DNA of 64,000 nt from Sebastes aleutianus (Eukaryota; Chordata; Actinopteri; Perciformes; Sebastidae), in contig CAKAKS010000294.1 in the NCBI GenBank assembly GCA_916700875.1, positions 236,058 to 300,057 of the forward strand, written 5' to 3'. Each line of letters begins with the position of its first letter. Positions within the stretch are counted from its first letter, which is position 1. The position numbers and the translations under genes were made by a program. Shown in pieces: positions 32,141-44,416 of this stretch. The notes beneath the pieces were generated by a model that searched no databases, was not told where the DNA came from, and saw only the letters and a program-made list of their open reading frames with translations.

Positions 32141-32896
32141 AGGGCGTCAGCTTTCACGTTAGTAAAGTTGTTCCGTACCCGAGTACACTTGTGTCATCAT
32201 CCACGTGTATTTGTTTATGTTGAGATCAGCTGTTCTAGCAGCGGAGCATCATAAAACACTTCATTCAAACTGGACAGAAACAAAATAAAACTCACCAATA
32301 TTGTCGTCGTTAATCTTTACAACAATCACCAACTCTGGTTTGGCCGAAATAAACTCTTATTTCACCGAGTTTGATGTGAAAACAGGCCGACTCTACACGT
32401 TGTCTCCCCCCCCACACACACCCTGTCTCTCTCTCTCTCTGCCCGCTGAGCAACTGAGCGGCTCTCGTTCTTTGAAGACAGACCATTAAACTAGCTAAAT
32501 AATAGCCGGACCCCATCGCCTATTGTTTATATTTTAAAGAACCTCTCGCAGGCCTTCCTGCTACATCATCCACGGCCGTGCAGTTCAGAGGATGAGATCG
32601 GTGGATGCTGCCCGCAGATGCAGACATACTGTAGATATGAAACAGTTTTATGTATACAGATATCGGAGGAGACCGGCGGCGTTGAATAAAGACTGCCCTT
32701 TCAGAACTACTCGCTGCTAACTGCTAACGTTATTCGTGTTAAATAGCGGTCCACTTCCGTGTTTTGGTACGGTTGGCTTTCACATCCTCGAACCGTGCCC
32801 GAGTACGGTACGGAGCGTTCACACTAATCAATTGAACTGGACTTTGGGGACAAGTGTAATCGGATCCGAGCCCGGGTCCCTGATGTGAAAGCACCC
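32141..32896 (-). mobile_element. Family D MITE (Harbinger-like), copy 2
   Basis: Inverse-oriented copy of 25680-26438. Shared blocks include 'aaatacacgtggatgatgac', 'gtacggttggctttcacatc' and 'tccgagcccgggtccctga'. Flanked by TTA at 32138-32140 and 32897-32899. Contains a short (CT)n and C-run absent from copy 1. Confidence 0.85.
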
Positions 32897-32899
32897 TTA

Positions 32900-33755
32900 G
32901 TGTTTCTTTTACGAACAACTACGGTTCCCGTGAGTGTTTGACAAAGATGGCCTGTCTCTCACCTTGTCACACTGCAGGCTAAGTAAGGCTGCACTCCATT
33001 TATTGATAACGGATCTAGTTTTTCAATGAAATATCCTGAACTCAAGGTTCACTTGTTACGGCTGGGACTCGCTGGCCGTAATAAGAGTGCAGCGAGGAAC
33101 GTCTTGCTATAATGTAATAAAGCAAATGGTCATGAGTGACTCTGTCCATGCGTGATTTTAAGCAGAAGATTAAAGAAACATGTAAATGTATTGACTGATA
33201 TTAATGTGCATTTTTGGATTCTACTATTCATACGTATAGTTATGAAAGATAAACTGTATTCTTTTTTTCATTTTAGAATTATTCCATATCTACAGCACTC
33301 TTCGATGATTACATTTTAATGCTAAGTGACAAACCCACCCCTCTAAGTCTCTTCACATTTATCACACATGACAGGTACTTCTATCCAGCTGAATTCTTTC
33401 TGCCGCTCTCTCTCTCTCTCTCTCTCCGTGTCTCTCGCTCTCTCTCCCTGCCTCCGTCTTTTTCTCTAAATGGATTGTTCAAAGGAAGAATTACTCCATT
33501 ACCTTTAAAGATCCATCGGTTTTTCAGTATTAATGAGCCTCATTTGGGATCTCATCTCTCAGGTTATATATTTCCTCATTCTATCATTAAAAGGAGATAT
33601 TCTTGTTATTGTCAGTGCCTACATTCACTCTCCATTTCAACATTCAGTCTAAGAGGGTGAGAATGATCACAATTGCTTTCACATTTACTTACATTTAATG
33701 TTCCATTATATCATTTGAATTACATTTCTTTGCCACAGTTGAGAGAGAGATATAG

Positions 33756-33757
<2 letters not shown>
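32900..33757. other. Unassigned DNA with (CT)n
   Basis: (CT)n at 33405-33426. No gene recognised. Confidence 0.4.

Positions 33758-33804
<47 letters not shown>
33758..33804. repeat. (GT)n microsatellite
   Basis: About 22 GT units, then a GC variant. Confidence 0.97.
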
Positions 33805-33805
<1 letters not shown>

Positions 33806-34658
33806 CTTCATGATGTACTGATAGGTCCAAATGAAAATGATGATGTCCAGTTGGTGAGCATCAAAATGCTTGGTCATGTCCAAACTAATCTCTATAAACA
33901 TACTCTGCAACGGGACAAGGTTTTGGCATCGGGAGCGTTCTGGTTTCTGTTTGTAGTGAGCAGTATTGACCAATCACGTCCAAGCAGGCTGTGGTTCAAT
34001 GCAAACAGTCTGTGTGGTGAGCAAAAGAGATGGAACGCATTGGCCCGAAATGCAATCTGGGAATCCACTGGCTATCATTTGATGATGATTTAGCTTTTTT
34101 ATTGGTTTAAAATGATCTTGTAAACTGGCTACTTGTGAAACAATCCGGTTGTGCACGTCATCTCTCAACACAAACACCAGACTCGCATCTCAAGTTGCTC
34201 ATTGGACAGCAAACATTGAGCAGGAAAAGGAAAAAGGAAATATATCCCCTTGCCACCCAGAGGCTTACCGTCGTCACATTGATAGCTGATGGGTTCCAAG
34301 ATTGTGTCCGACCTTACCGGAAGAATGATGTTCACTCTTTTCAACAATAAAATGACATGATGACATAAAGGTACTATGTTCAGCTCCTGTGGTGTTATTG
34401 AGAATTTTCAGGTCCAATCAGGACAATATTATTTCTTATATTAACAAGTAACAGCTCTGGAAACATGTCCAACAACTTCCACGTTGAGAGCTCACCTCCT
34501 GCTCGTCCGCTAATTATCTGGAGTCTGGTGTTTTGTTAGGCAGTGCTCACAGTGACTAAGGCGTAAGGTGGAGTAAGAGCACTGCCACACTGGCATCAGC
34601 CTTTGCAAACATTCACTCCGTCTCTCATTCACTTCAAGCTAATTCAATTGATTTAAGG
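33805..34658. other. Unassigned, probably repeat-derived DNA
   Basis: The stretch 33900-34350 reads like an old dispersed repeat with short open frames on both strands. I cannot assign a family. Confidence 0.3.
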
Positions 34659-36225
34659 TAGGGATGTTAATAATTAACAGTTTTACCGTTAATTGACATT
34701 AAAGGGACTCCGTTAAGTCAACGACAGTCAGCGTCCTGTTGCTCGCACTTGTGCTCGCTCTACATAGACATGAACGAGCATCGCTCAAAACAGTGAGGCG
34801 ACACACGTCAGCTAAAACCACAATATCACTCTATATTTCAGCTGCTTGGCAGTAATGTTAGCTGACCAGACGAAGGTCTCTCCATGAATCAATGCTGATC
34901 CTAGTGTTGGCTTTTCCTGCCTCAGCCTCCCGACTGCGGCCGGAGGGAACAGGGGAGACACCGGAGTTTTGGTCGGAGACGATAACCTTCCTCGCTGTGG
35001 AGCCCCGTCACTTCACAAGACACGGGAAACCTCTGTTGGTCTGGAGGAGCTGCAGCATTTATTTCTGCACAAACGTCCACTGTACATTCACTAGATATTC
35101 TCAGAGCTAAACTAACTCTTCTGCAGTGTGGAGTGTGCGCGCATGCACGTGAGAGGTGGAGCGAGCTGAGCGAGTGAGAACGAGTGTGGTGTGTGAGTGA
35201 AGGCAAGCAGGCAGAGGAGCAGAGTACAGCAGAGACTCCGGCCCTGGAGACCAAAGCTACGGTCTCCCCCGCGTCCTCCGACCGCGGCCAACACTGTTTA
35301 ACAGACGGGCTTCACTAGATAGAACTTTGTGGTTTTGGTGCTTCCGTGTAGTTTATGTTGGAGTCTTGTCTGAACAGCGTAGCCACACGCGAGCGCGCAT
35401 CGGTCACCGACCCGCGATGATTTATACGTATAAGAAGTTACAAACAGTCCCTTTAACCTAGTTTTACGATGGTGCTACATTTAATGAAATTGGGTCAGTT
35501 TTGACCAATTTTAACCGATTAATGCTAATATTTCTTTTTCAATGCTAAAAGAAATATTAATTAATTAAAAAGATGAGCAAAACTCAGAGTGGCATGTCAC
35601 GAGGAGAAAAGCTGGTCCACCTTAACAGCCCACCTTGAGAGAGTCTGAGCTGGAGTTACAGATCCGGTCTTGAGCTTGCGAGTTGTAGCATTTATTCACT
35701 AACAAATAAACTATACACACACTACTACAGCTACGTTCACAGCTAGAACGTCACCAACAACCTCACACTCACCACCAACACACACACACACACAGACACT
35801 CGCTAAAGTTACACCGCGCTGACAGACCGTATGTATGTGACAACGGCGAGCACGAAGCCACCAGCAACGCTTCAGCTGTGAAAGTAGCACAAACACGCAC
35901 ACGGTTTGTCGGTCACTCGCTATCGATAATCCGGGCAGACAGAGTATCGTTACGCCGGGCAGACACACAGCGGACAACCTGCTGAACTATACTAAATGAT
36001 GCGGTGGTGGTGGCGGACTTTTACTGGGAAAGAGGCTGCATATGTCCGCTACAATCGAGCAGCTCCGTGGCTGCTACAGTAACTCTCCCGGACAGGTGAA
36101 CTGGGGACTCAGTTGTCTGTTGTGCACATACACTGCAGCTGGCGCAGATCTGCATGCAATGCACAAATCTTGTCAATTAATGGTTAATAATTGGTTAATG
36201 AGGGTTGGTTATCGGTTAAATGTTC
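34659..36225. mobile_element. hAT-like element hosting a family B insertion
   Basis: Left end TAGGGATGTTAATAATTAAC at 34659 resembles common hAT MITE termini. The likely right part ends near 36186-36222 with repeated 'ggttaatgagggttggttat' and 'cggttaaatg'. The right boundary and an 8-bp duplication were not resolved. The interior 35453-36180 has no recognised coding region; (CA)n near 35779-35795. Confidence 0.4.
34703..35452 (+). mobile_element. Family B TTAA element, copy 1
   Basis: Flanked by TTAA at 34699-34702 and 35453-35456. Right terminus ends ttacaaacagtccct. The left terminus has lost about 45 bases after AGGGACT compared with copy 2. The body matches copies 2-5 ('gagcatcgctcaaaacagtg', 'ttggcttttcctgcctcagc', 'gggaaacctctgttggtctg'). 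TTAA duplication suits piggyBac- or Kolobok-type mobilisation (established); no transposase inside. Short frames shared by copies are not supported as genes. Confidence 0.85.
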
Positions 36226-36282
36226 CACTGGCTAGCTCACGGCCTCTGCTTTGCACTGCTCTCATACAATATGGCAGGTACA

Positions 36283-36490
36283 GCTGGTGACGCCGTCGTC
36301 ATTGCAAAAATGTAGCATCCCACACTCCGGTTCCTCCTCAGATAAACACTTATTTTTGTCAGCGCTTTCACCGTTTGTTTGCACTGTTAATGTTGTTAAT
36401 GTTAATAATGTTAATGTTAATGTTGTTAGTACCGTTAGCGCTGTCGCCATGTTGAGAGGCAATAGGAATGCATTCCAATCCCGTTAGCAC
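36283..36490 (-). repeat. Family H repeat, copy 1, with GTTAAT expansion
   Basis: In complement it reads 'cctattgcctctcaacatgg', 'cgacagcgctaacggt' and later 'gaggaaccggagtgtggg', matching 46999-47150 on the plus strand. A (GTTAAT)-like run at 36385-36430 sits where the other copy has 'ggtgttaacggtgaaaac'. Confidence 0.55.
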
Positions 36491-36674
36491 GCTAACAGAC
36501 CCCATTTGAGCAGCTACAGGAGGGCACATCCGTGATGAGTGGGATTCCAACGGCTAACACTGCCACTCCTGAAGCCCTATCTGAGCCCTCCACTCAGCAA
36601 TCTTTTGGGGGTCACGTCGCCTGCCTTGACCCCACAGACAGCTCCGGGACTGAACTATCAGAGCGCGGAGGCCG

Positions 36675-37139
36675 GTAGTGGTGTTGGGTGACTGTAACGT
36701 CAACAGACTCCCAGCTCACTCCCAACTTGACATACAAATTGACTGCTACCCCGTAGCCACCTTTTATCATTTCCCCAAGATTTTAGAAAAAACGGTACCC
36801 AACCCCATTACTATGGTCGTCATTATCTCACTTGGAATCAACAACAGGGACCAGGACCCCAAGCAGACTTCCACCAAACAACTAAAAGCCCTGGTTAAAC
36901 GGGCAATAGTCGCCTTCCCTAATGCAGACATACACGTACCCATCATCAATTTCTCCCCAAACCTCACCCCCATACAAAAAAGCAACCTCACTATCATCAA
37001 CAAGACCATCACCACTCACCTTACATTTCTCACTGCAATCCCATACCAAGACTTCATAACAGAACCTGACAATATCACCTTGACGCCCACCACAGCCAAA
37101 CTCATCTTTAAACACTGGCGTAAGTACCTGATCATGTAA
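36675..37139 (+). pseudogene. SGNH-hydrolase-like ORF relic of a retroelement
   Basis: Frame reads VVVLGDCNVNRLPAHSQLDI, then VVIISLGINNRDQDPKQTST, then PNADIHVPIINFSPNLTP and EPDNITLTPTTAKLIFKHW. The order GDS-like, GxND-like (GINN, residues 53-56 from 36678) and DxxH-like (DNIT, 131-134) matches SGNH esterases, which occur as accessory ORFs in some fish retroelements, for example Ngaro-type tyrosine-recombinase elements and some LINE ORF1s (recalled). Two catalytic positions look lost: GDC in place of GDS, and Thr in place of the final His. There is no ATG start, and a stop lies just upstream in frame, so this is a fragment. It runs directly into telomere-like repeats. Confidence 0.55.
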
Positions 37140-37250
37140 CCCCTAACCCTAACTCTGACCCAACCCTCTTACCCTAACCCTAACCCCTAACCCCTAACTC
37201 TTACCCCAACCCCAAACCCTAACCCTAACCCCTAACCCTAACCCTATAGA
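37137..37250. repeat. Interstitial telomere-like (CCCTAA)n
   Basis: Degenerate run of CCCTAA, CCCCTAA and related units. A second short patch lies at 37345-37425 ('cctaaccctaaacctaaccc', 'aaccctaaccctaaccc'). Ordinary sequence continues on both sides, so it is interstitial. Confidence 0.9.
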
Positions 37251-37425
37251 AGGAACCAACTCCCATCTCTCTAGGACCTCCCCTTCAGGTCGTAATTTAA
37301 AATGTGTAATCCTCAAATGTGTAATCGTGGTTATCATCCCTATTCCTAACCCTAAACCTAACCCTAAAATGATCAATTTGATCATCGTGGTTATCATACC
37401 CTTACCTAACCCTAACCCTAACCCT

Positions 37426-38664
37426 TTTATGGTTGTTTTTGATCCTGTTTTTTAATTGTAATTTTAATCCTATTAAAGTTAAAAACCTTTTAAATCGTCT
37501 GTGGAGGGCTCTGCCAGGCTGCAGTTTGGCCTAGTTTTAAGGCCTCCATTTTGTAGCACATGGACTCCTGCATCTAAAAAAACTTGCAGGCTGTTTTTGA
37601 ATTTTAACAATTCATCCATGAATGTCTGAACCAATGTTTATGGCAATCCATCCAATAGTTATTGAGGGGGGAGTGCCTGTGACCATATGGTGATACTATA
37701 TGCATACTGTCTAGTCTGGCAGTACTGACTCAGACATTGAAGTGAAGACAGTCCCTCATCAGCCAATCAGCTTTTAGTCTCCCCTAAATTAGGCTGACCT
37801 TTCATTCCTCTAGAAACACACGTGATGCTACATTTACTATATTGTGTGTTGGTAAGCTGTCTAACTACCTGCACAATAGAGTTCTGTGGTAGGAGGAGCA
37901 TCTGGTAGGATTGTACTTTTCCCCTTCGTAAATGAAATTTTTTCATGGAAACACCAGCGTCTCACGGATAATGAAACAATACTCTAGGTTTATGTCATGG
38001 CCATCAGTTTTAATTACCCCAACTTAATCTAAGGTAAGATAAAACTTTGCAATACAAAGTGGGAAGAGTACAAATAAAAGTCTAAGATAGCAATTACAAT
38101 AAAATGCAAATCTAAAATATATACAATATATACAATGCCAAAATCAGGTTAACAGTATGGATCATAAAAATATAAACAGGTTAACGGCAGGTATCAGTCT
38201 GAGTGGGGTTGCATATAGATATATACTGTATGTTCAGAACTGAGGTATAGGTAGTGAAGGAGTACATGGTACTATGGTTACTATGTGTTTTTATGAAGCT
38301 ATGTGTTATGTGGGCTTATATACGCTAAGTCATCCCAGGTCACATGTGACTTTGTTGATATTAAATACTCGACCTGTGCGTGCGCGAGATGGATAACATC
38401 CAGTGTTAAGCACTGCCTCTGGCGGTCAGGAAGAATGAAATAGAAACGATGTTAAGCCTCCTGCCCTGGCTCCCCTTAAGGAGGGTCACACCATTCCTCC
38501 TTGGCCTATTAACGCATTAACTGAATAGTGTATAAAATAAAAAGTATATAAAAAATAAATTAGAAATAAATTAAAATATATAGCCTAAAACGAATTTTCT
38601 GTATTACTGCCACTTAGTGGACAGACTGATGGATCTGCAACCGATTAACAGAATAAATCAGAGC
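37426..38664. other. Unassigned DNA
   Basis: No gene. The part near 37590-37680 ('ccatgaatgtctgaac...ccatccaatagttattgag') resembles a dispersed fish repeat; 38520-38590 is AT-rich. Confidence 0.4.
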
Positions 38665-39090
38665 CTCTAGGTGGCGGTGTACACATGAGAACGGATGACA
38701 ACAGTCAAGGTAAGGTAAGCAGCAGGGAGCGAAGGCAGCTGGCAGGTAGGCAGACCTGAACAGAGGAGAGCAAAATCCCAAAACTGGCAGTCAAAGCAAA
38801 AATGCACACGAGGTAATTTAGCCTGAAAACGTCTACTACCACTGAGGGCGACGGAACGATCTGGCGACGTCTGGCAGGAAGACCGGAGTTGATATACTGC
38901 AGGTGGGTGTCTTGATAGGATGATTAGGGTCAGGTGTGCAAGCAGCAACCGCCCAGGAGAACGAGGAGGAGGAAGACCACACCCCCCTACACACAGACAG
39001 ACTAGACAGACAGGGGAAGAACACACAGGAGACAAAAGGGCGGGGAAACAGAGGAAACACTGGGAAAACTGGAATGCCAGGTGATGTAAT
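38665..39090 (-). mobile_element. Partial LTR-like element related to 2431-3123
   Basis: Shares ordered blocks with 2700-3080: 'gcgaaggcagc', 'acggaacgatct', 'gttgatatactgcag', 'atcaggtgtgc'-like, an A/G triplet run, 'cacacagacagac' and 'gagacaaaagggc'. The end equivalent to 2431-2650 is missing. No duplication found. Confidence 0.5.
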
Positions 39091-39195
39091 TTATTCATTT
39101 TTTTTTATTTTGGCAGGTTCTGTCCTCCATAATTTACAGACTGTGTGGGCTAAAACGCACTAGAAGCCTAATTCTCCTTTACAATAATTCCCTAC

Positions 39196-39933
39196 TGTAA
39201 CGGGTGTGGTATGGACCCAAACGCAGCACAAACACTGGCAGGTAACGTTGATAATGTCTTTTATTCACAGCGTACACAGGAACCCGGACAAGCAGGTGAG
39301 TAAACTTATGGTATTGTTTTAGATGAAGTGCCTGAAGCCTTAAGAGTATTTCGGGGGGGGGGGTTCAGGGGCTCGACCCGGGTGGGCCGAACCGGAGCTC
39401 CAGTGAGTCTTGAGCTAGCGTGAGCCACATGTCTTCACCAAACAATTCAGCAAGAGTCAGCAGGGAATTAACACACACGATGGCGAGTGTGGCAGCACAA
39501 ACAAAGTCAATAGTCAACAGTGATCCACCGGGTAACAGGCAGGTCACACCAAACAGCCCAGAGGAGCATGCAGAAACCTGGAACACTTGGGCAGAACTCG
39601 TGGTCGAGGACAGAAGGTTGAGGTTATTTCCAGGATTACAATGAGGCAGGTAAATCAGAGACGGGCGAGGTCGGCAACGGGAGATCGGTCCAAGAATGAG
39701 TGCTGGAGAGTCTTGCATGGAGACGAAGAACAATCTGACAAAGAGTGAGTGAAACGGAGAGACTTAAATACTAGCTTGATGACTGATGAGCTGCAGCTGT
39801 GAGCTCAGGTGAGCTGATGAGGGGGGCGTGGCTGTCTGTTGGGGTGAGGTGAGGTGAGGTGAGGTGAGGTGAGGTGAGGGTGGAGTAGTGGAAAAACATT
39901 GAGTGCAGACATGAAGAGGAGCAGACTGTGACA
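39196..39933 (-). mobile_element. Solo LTR, minus orientation
   Basis: 738 bp, opening TGTAACGGGTG and closing ACTGTGACA, flanked by cctac and actac (4 of 5 matching). Read on the minus strand it starts TGTCACAGTCTGCTCC, has a TATA-like tatttaa (plus-strand 39764-39770), an AATAAAAG poly-A signal (39258-39265) and ends 'ctgcgtttgggtc...cgttaca', the layout of a fish Gypsy-type LTR. No internal gag or pol region is next to it, so I read it as a solo LTR left by recombination between two LTRs. Confidence 0.7.
39841..39880. repeat. (GAGGT)n microsatellite in the LTR
   Basis: About seven GAGGT units. Confidence 0.95.
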
Positions 39934-40949
<1,016 letters not shown>

Positions 40950-42180
40950 TCTCATCCCAACTCGTCACATACTGACGCTGGGTCGGGACCCCTTGGTGTC
41001 ACCTTCTAAAGCTGGTTGTCAAGCGCGTCAAACTATGACGCTCCACTACAGTCGCAGTAAACACGTGGTTAACGTTGTAAATTCAAACAAAACCACTTGC
41101 TTAGGTTTAGGCAACCAAAACCATGTAGTTAGCATGTAGCATCATGGTTTGGGTTGAAATTACTATGTAAAGTGACACTTAAAGGGACTGTTTGTAAGAC
41201 TCAGAAATTGCTTGTTAACAGCGACACCTGTGGCCGTTAAGTCAACGAAAGTCAGCGTCCTGTTGCTCGCGCTTGTGCTCGCTCTACATAGACATGAACG
41301 AGCATCGCTCAAAACAGTGAGGCGACACACGTCAGCTAAAACCACAATATCACTCTATATTTCAGCTGCTTGGCAGTAATGTTAGCTGACCAGACGAAGG
41401 TCTCTCCATGAATCACTGCTGATCCTAGTGTTGGCTTTTCCTGCCTCAGCCTCCCGACCGCGGCCGGAGGGAACAGGGGAGACACCGGAGTTTTGGTCGG
41501 AGACGATAACGTTTCTCTCTGCGGAGCCCCGTCACTTCACAAGACACGGGAAACCTCTGTTGGTCTGGAGGAGCTGCAGCAGTTATTTCTGCACAAACGT
41601 CCACTGTACATTCACTAGATATTCTCAGAGCTACTAACTCTTCTGTAGTGTGGAGTGTGCGCGCATGAACGTGAGAGTGGAGCAAACGAGCGAGAACGAG
41701 CGGTGTGTGTGTGAGTGAAGGCAGGCAGGCAGAGGAGCAGAGGAGCAGAGTACAGCAGAGACTCCGGCCCTGGAGACCAGAGCTACGGTCTCCCCCGCAT
41801 CCTCCGACCGCGGCCAACACTGTTTAACAGACGGGCTTCACTAGATAGAACTTTGCGGTTTTGGTGCTTCTGCGTAGTTTGTGTTGGAGTCTTGTCTGAA
41901 CATCGTAGCCACACGCGAGCACGCATGGGACAACGACCCGCAATGATTTATACGTGTAAGAAGTTACAAACAGTCCCTTTAACATTGTGAACACAAAGAC
42001 AAACAACACGTTGTTGGTTCCACACGGGACACGAACAGCGGCCTCCTGGGTGGGAGTCCTGTGTTTGTTGGACCCCTCCTCCACCACCACTCCCAGCCGC
42101 CCTATGTGGGTGAGCACTTTCTCTGACAGTCTAATATTAACGCAGATGGGTTTGCATTCGGTTACAGAGGCTGAAGGGTG
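40950..42180 (-). mobile_element. Core A element, copy 5 (largely unexpanded), with nested family B
   Basis: Starts 'tcatcccaactcgtcacata', matching the terminus of copy 2 (10446-10470). It then carries one 'caaactatgacgctccacta' segment (progenitor of the 34-bp unit), 'aaacacgtggttaacgttgt', 'accacttgcttaggtttagg' (progenitor of the 27-bp unit) and 'gtagcatcatggtttggg'. After the family B insertion come 'cggcctcctgggtgggagtc' and 'tgtttgttggacccctcct'. It is the most informative copy because neither site is tandemly expanded. Right end unresolved. Confidence 0.65.
41183..41978 (+). mobile_element. Family B TTAA element, copy 2 (most complete)
   Basis: 796 bp between TTAA at 41179-41182 and 41979-41982. 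Inverted ends AGGGACTGTTTGTAA. It is inserted in core A copy 5. No transposase. Confidence 0.92.
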
Positions 42181-42221
42181 CCTTGTGCAACAGTATCAGA
42201 TGCTCAGGGGCGTGACAAAGT

Positions 42222-42773
42222 GTACTCTGCTCCTCTGCTCCTCTGCCTGCCTGCTTGCCTTCACTCACACACCGCACTCGTTTTCACTTGCTCAGCTCGC
42301 TCCACCTCTCACGTGCATGCGTGACAAACTGCAGAAGAGTTAGTAGCGCTGAGAATATCTAGTGAATGTACAGTGGACGTTTGTGCAGAAATAACTGCTG
42401 CAGCTCCTCCAGACCAACAGAGGTTTCCCGTGTCTTGTGAAGTGACGGGGCTCCGCAGAGAGAAACGTTATCGTCTCCGACCAAAACTCCGGTGTCTCCC
42501 CTGTTCCCTCCGGCCGCGGTCGGGAGGCTGAGGCAGGAAAAGCCAACACTAGAATCAGCATTGATTCATGGAGAGACCTTCGTCTGATCAGCTAACATTA
42601 CTGCCAAGCAGCTGAAATATAGAGTGATATTGTGGTTTTAGCTGACGTGTGTCACCTCACTGTTTTGACCGATGCTCGTTCATGTCTATATAGAGCGAGC
42701 ACAAGCGTGAGCAACAGGACGCTGACTAGGTGTCACTGTTAACAAGCAATTTCTGATTCTTACAGAGTCCCTT
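42222..42773 (-). mobile_element. Family B TTAA element, copy 3 (truncated)
   Basis: Inverse of copies 1, 2 and 5. The right end (agagtccct) abuts TTAA at 42774-42777. The left part is missing from the point equivalent to about 41754 in copy 2. Confidence 0.85.
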
Positions 42774-42777
42774 TTAA

Positions 42778-43471
42778 AGGGACTGTTTGTAACTTTTTAA
42801 GCGTATAAATGTAGCGGGTCGCCACACATGCGCGCTCGCATATGCGCGTTCGCGTGTGGCCGCTGCCTCTCCTCCTCTACCTGCCTGCCTTCACTCAGAC
42901 AGCGCGCGCGTTCTCAGCTCGCTCCACCTCTAGACGTGAACGCGCGCTCACTCCACACTGCAGAAGAGTTAGTTTAGCTCTGAGAATATCTAGTGAATGT
43001 ACAGTGGACGTTTGTGCAGAAATAAATGCTGCAGCTCCTCCAGACCAACAGAGGTTTCCCGTGTCTTGTGAAGTGACGGAGCTCCTCAGCGAGTAACGTT
43101 ATCGTCTCGTTACCGACCGGGTGCCGGTGTCTCCTCTGCTCTCTCCGGCTGCGGGCGGAGAGAGCAGGGAGACACGCTGCAGAGCCCCGCTGCATCAGCC
43201 TGCGCTGAGGCAGGAAAAGCCAACACTAAGATCAGATCTAAATCATGTTCATGGAGAGACCTTCTTCTGGTCAGCTAACATTACTGCCAAGCAGCTGAAA
43301 TATAGTGTGATATTGTGGTTTTAGCTGACGTGTGTCGCCTCACTGTTTTGAGCGATGCTCGTTCAGGTATATTTAGAGCGAGCAAGCGCGAGCTCGACGC
43401 TGACTTTCGTTGATTTCACGGCCACAGGTGTCGCTGTTAAGAAGCATTTCTGAAAGTTACAAATAGTCCCT
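42778..43471 (-). mobile_element. Family B TTAA element, copy 4 (divergent)
   Basis: Starts AGGGACTGTTTGTAACTTTT and ends aagttacaaatagtccct before TTAA at 43472-43475. It shares the single TTAA at 42774-42777 with copy 3. Internal differences (for example 'ctgcgggcggagagagcagg') show it is an older or different subfamily. Confidence 0.88.
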
Positions 43472-43475
43472 TTAA

Positions 43476-44412
43476 TGCTTCACTCCATTCACATGGATTC
43501 AAGCATTTCATCCTCACAGTTTGGTGTCTAATATCTATTGCCCTGCTAACAGTGTCAAGTTGTCGGTCTGTTTCGGAATGAGAAGGAGATCTAATGTTTG
43601 TGGTGACCACCTGACCACCTTTCCAACAACTCCACCAACAGGTCAACATTTCCACTTGTACACAGGAAACATGAACACAACAGAACATTCTGGTTCATCA
43701 CTGGTAAGGTTCAGACTGATTGCAAAGCAAATTTTCACCTCAATTTATTTGTGCATATTTGATCTGTGAATGGTCCATGTTTGTTCGCCTCAAACAGCTA
43801 ATGTGCAGACTGTATTATATGTTTGCTTTAGCTAACAGGCGACTTAAGCACTGACTGTGTGTATGGAGAGTATTGCTGTGTATGTATTTGGTTGTATTTG
43901 TTCTCACACTGTGACTGATCTAAAAAACTAAAGGTGGAGACACGCATGGTGTTTTTTTAGCCTATTAAATGTGATTTGGATGTGAACAGATGTTGGACCG
44001 AGTCCTGTTCTCTTCTGGGTCAGTTTGTGGTGAGTGTTGAAGGATTCAGATTGTTCATTCTCTCCAAACCAGGCGGGCTGTTCTCATACACTGCTCGTAG
44101 CTATACCTACTGAAAGTAAAGCACTATAATTCATATATATCCCACCTTATCAATAATCACATATCATATAAAGAATGTCCGCATAGTGAGGATGTCGGGG
44201 TGGGTCTAAAAACATATATATTTTACCGCAAACCGCATTCTTTTCCTGAATCTAACCAAGACGTTTTTTGGACTTAACACTGCAAGGGCTTGTTCAGGTG
44301 CACTGATCGCTGTTGTTGCTGGACATTCAGAGCGGAACGCAGTAACTTTGTGTAAGATATCAAATGAACCGTTGAATGAGGATACGTTGAACCAGTTGCT
44401 GCATCATTGTCA
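43476..44412. other. Unassigned DNA
   Basis: No gene or named repeat. Confidence 0.35.
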
Positions 44413-44416
44413 TTAA

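Noticed and set aside
37137..37425. True telomere or chromosome end
   Set aside because: Telomere-like repeats are short and degenerate, and ordinary sequence continues on both sides.
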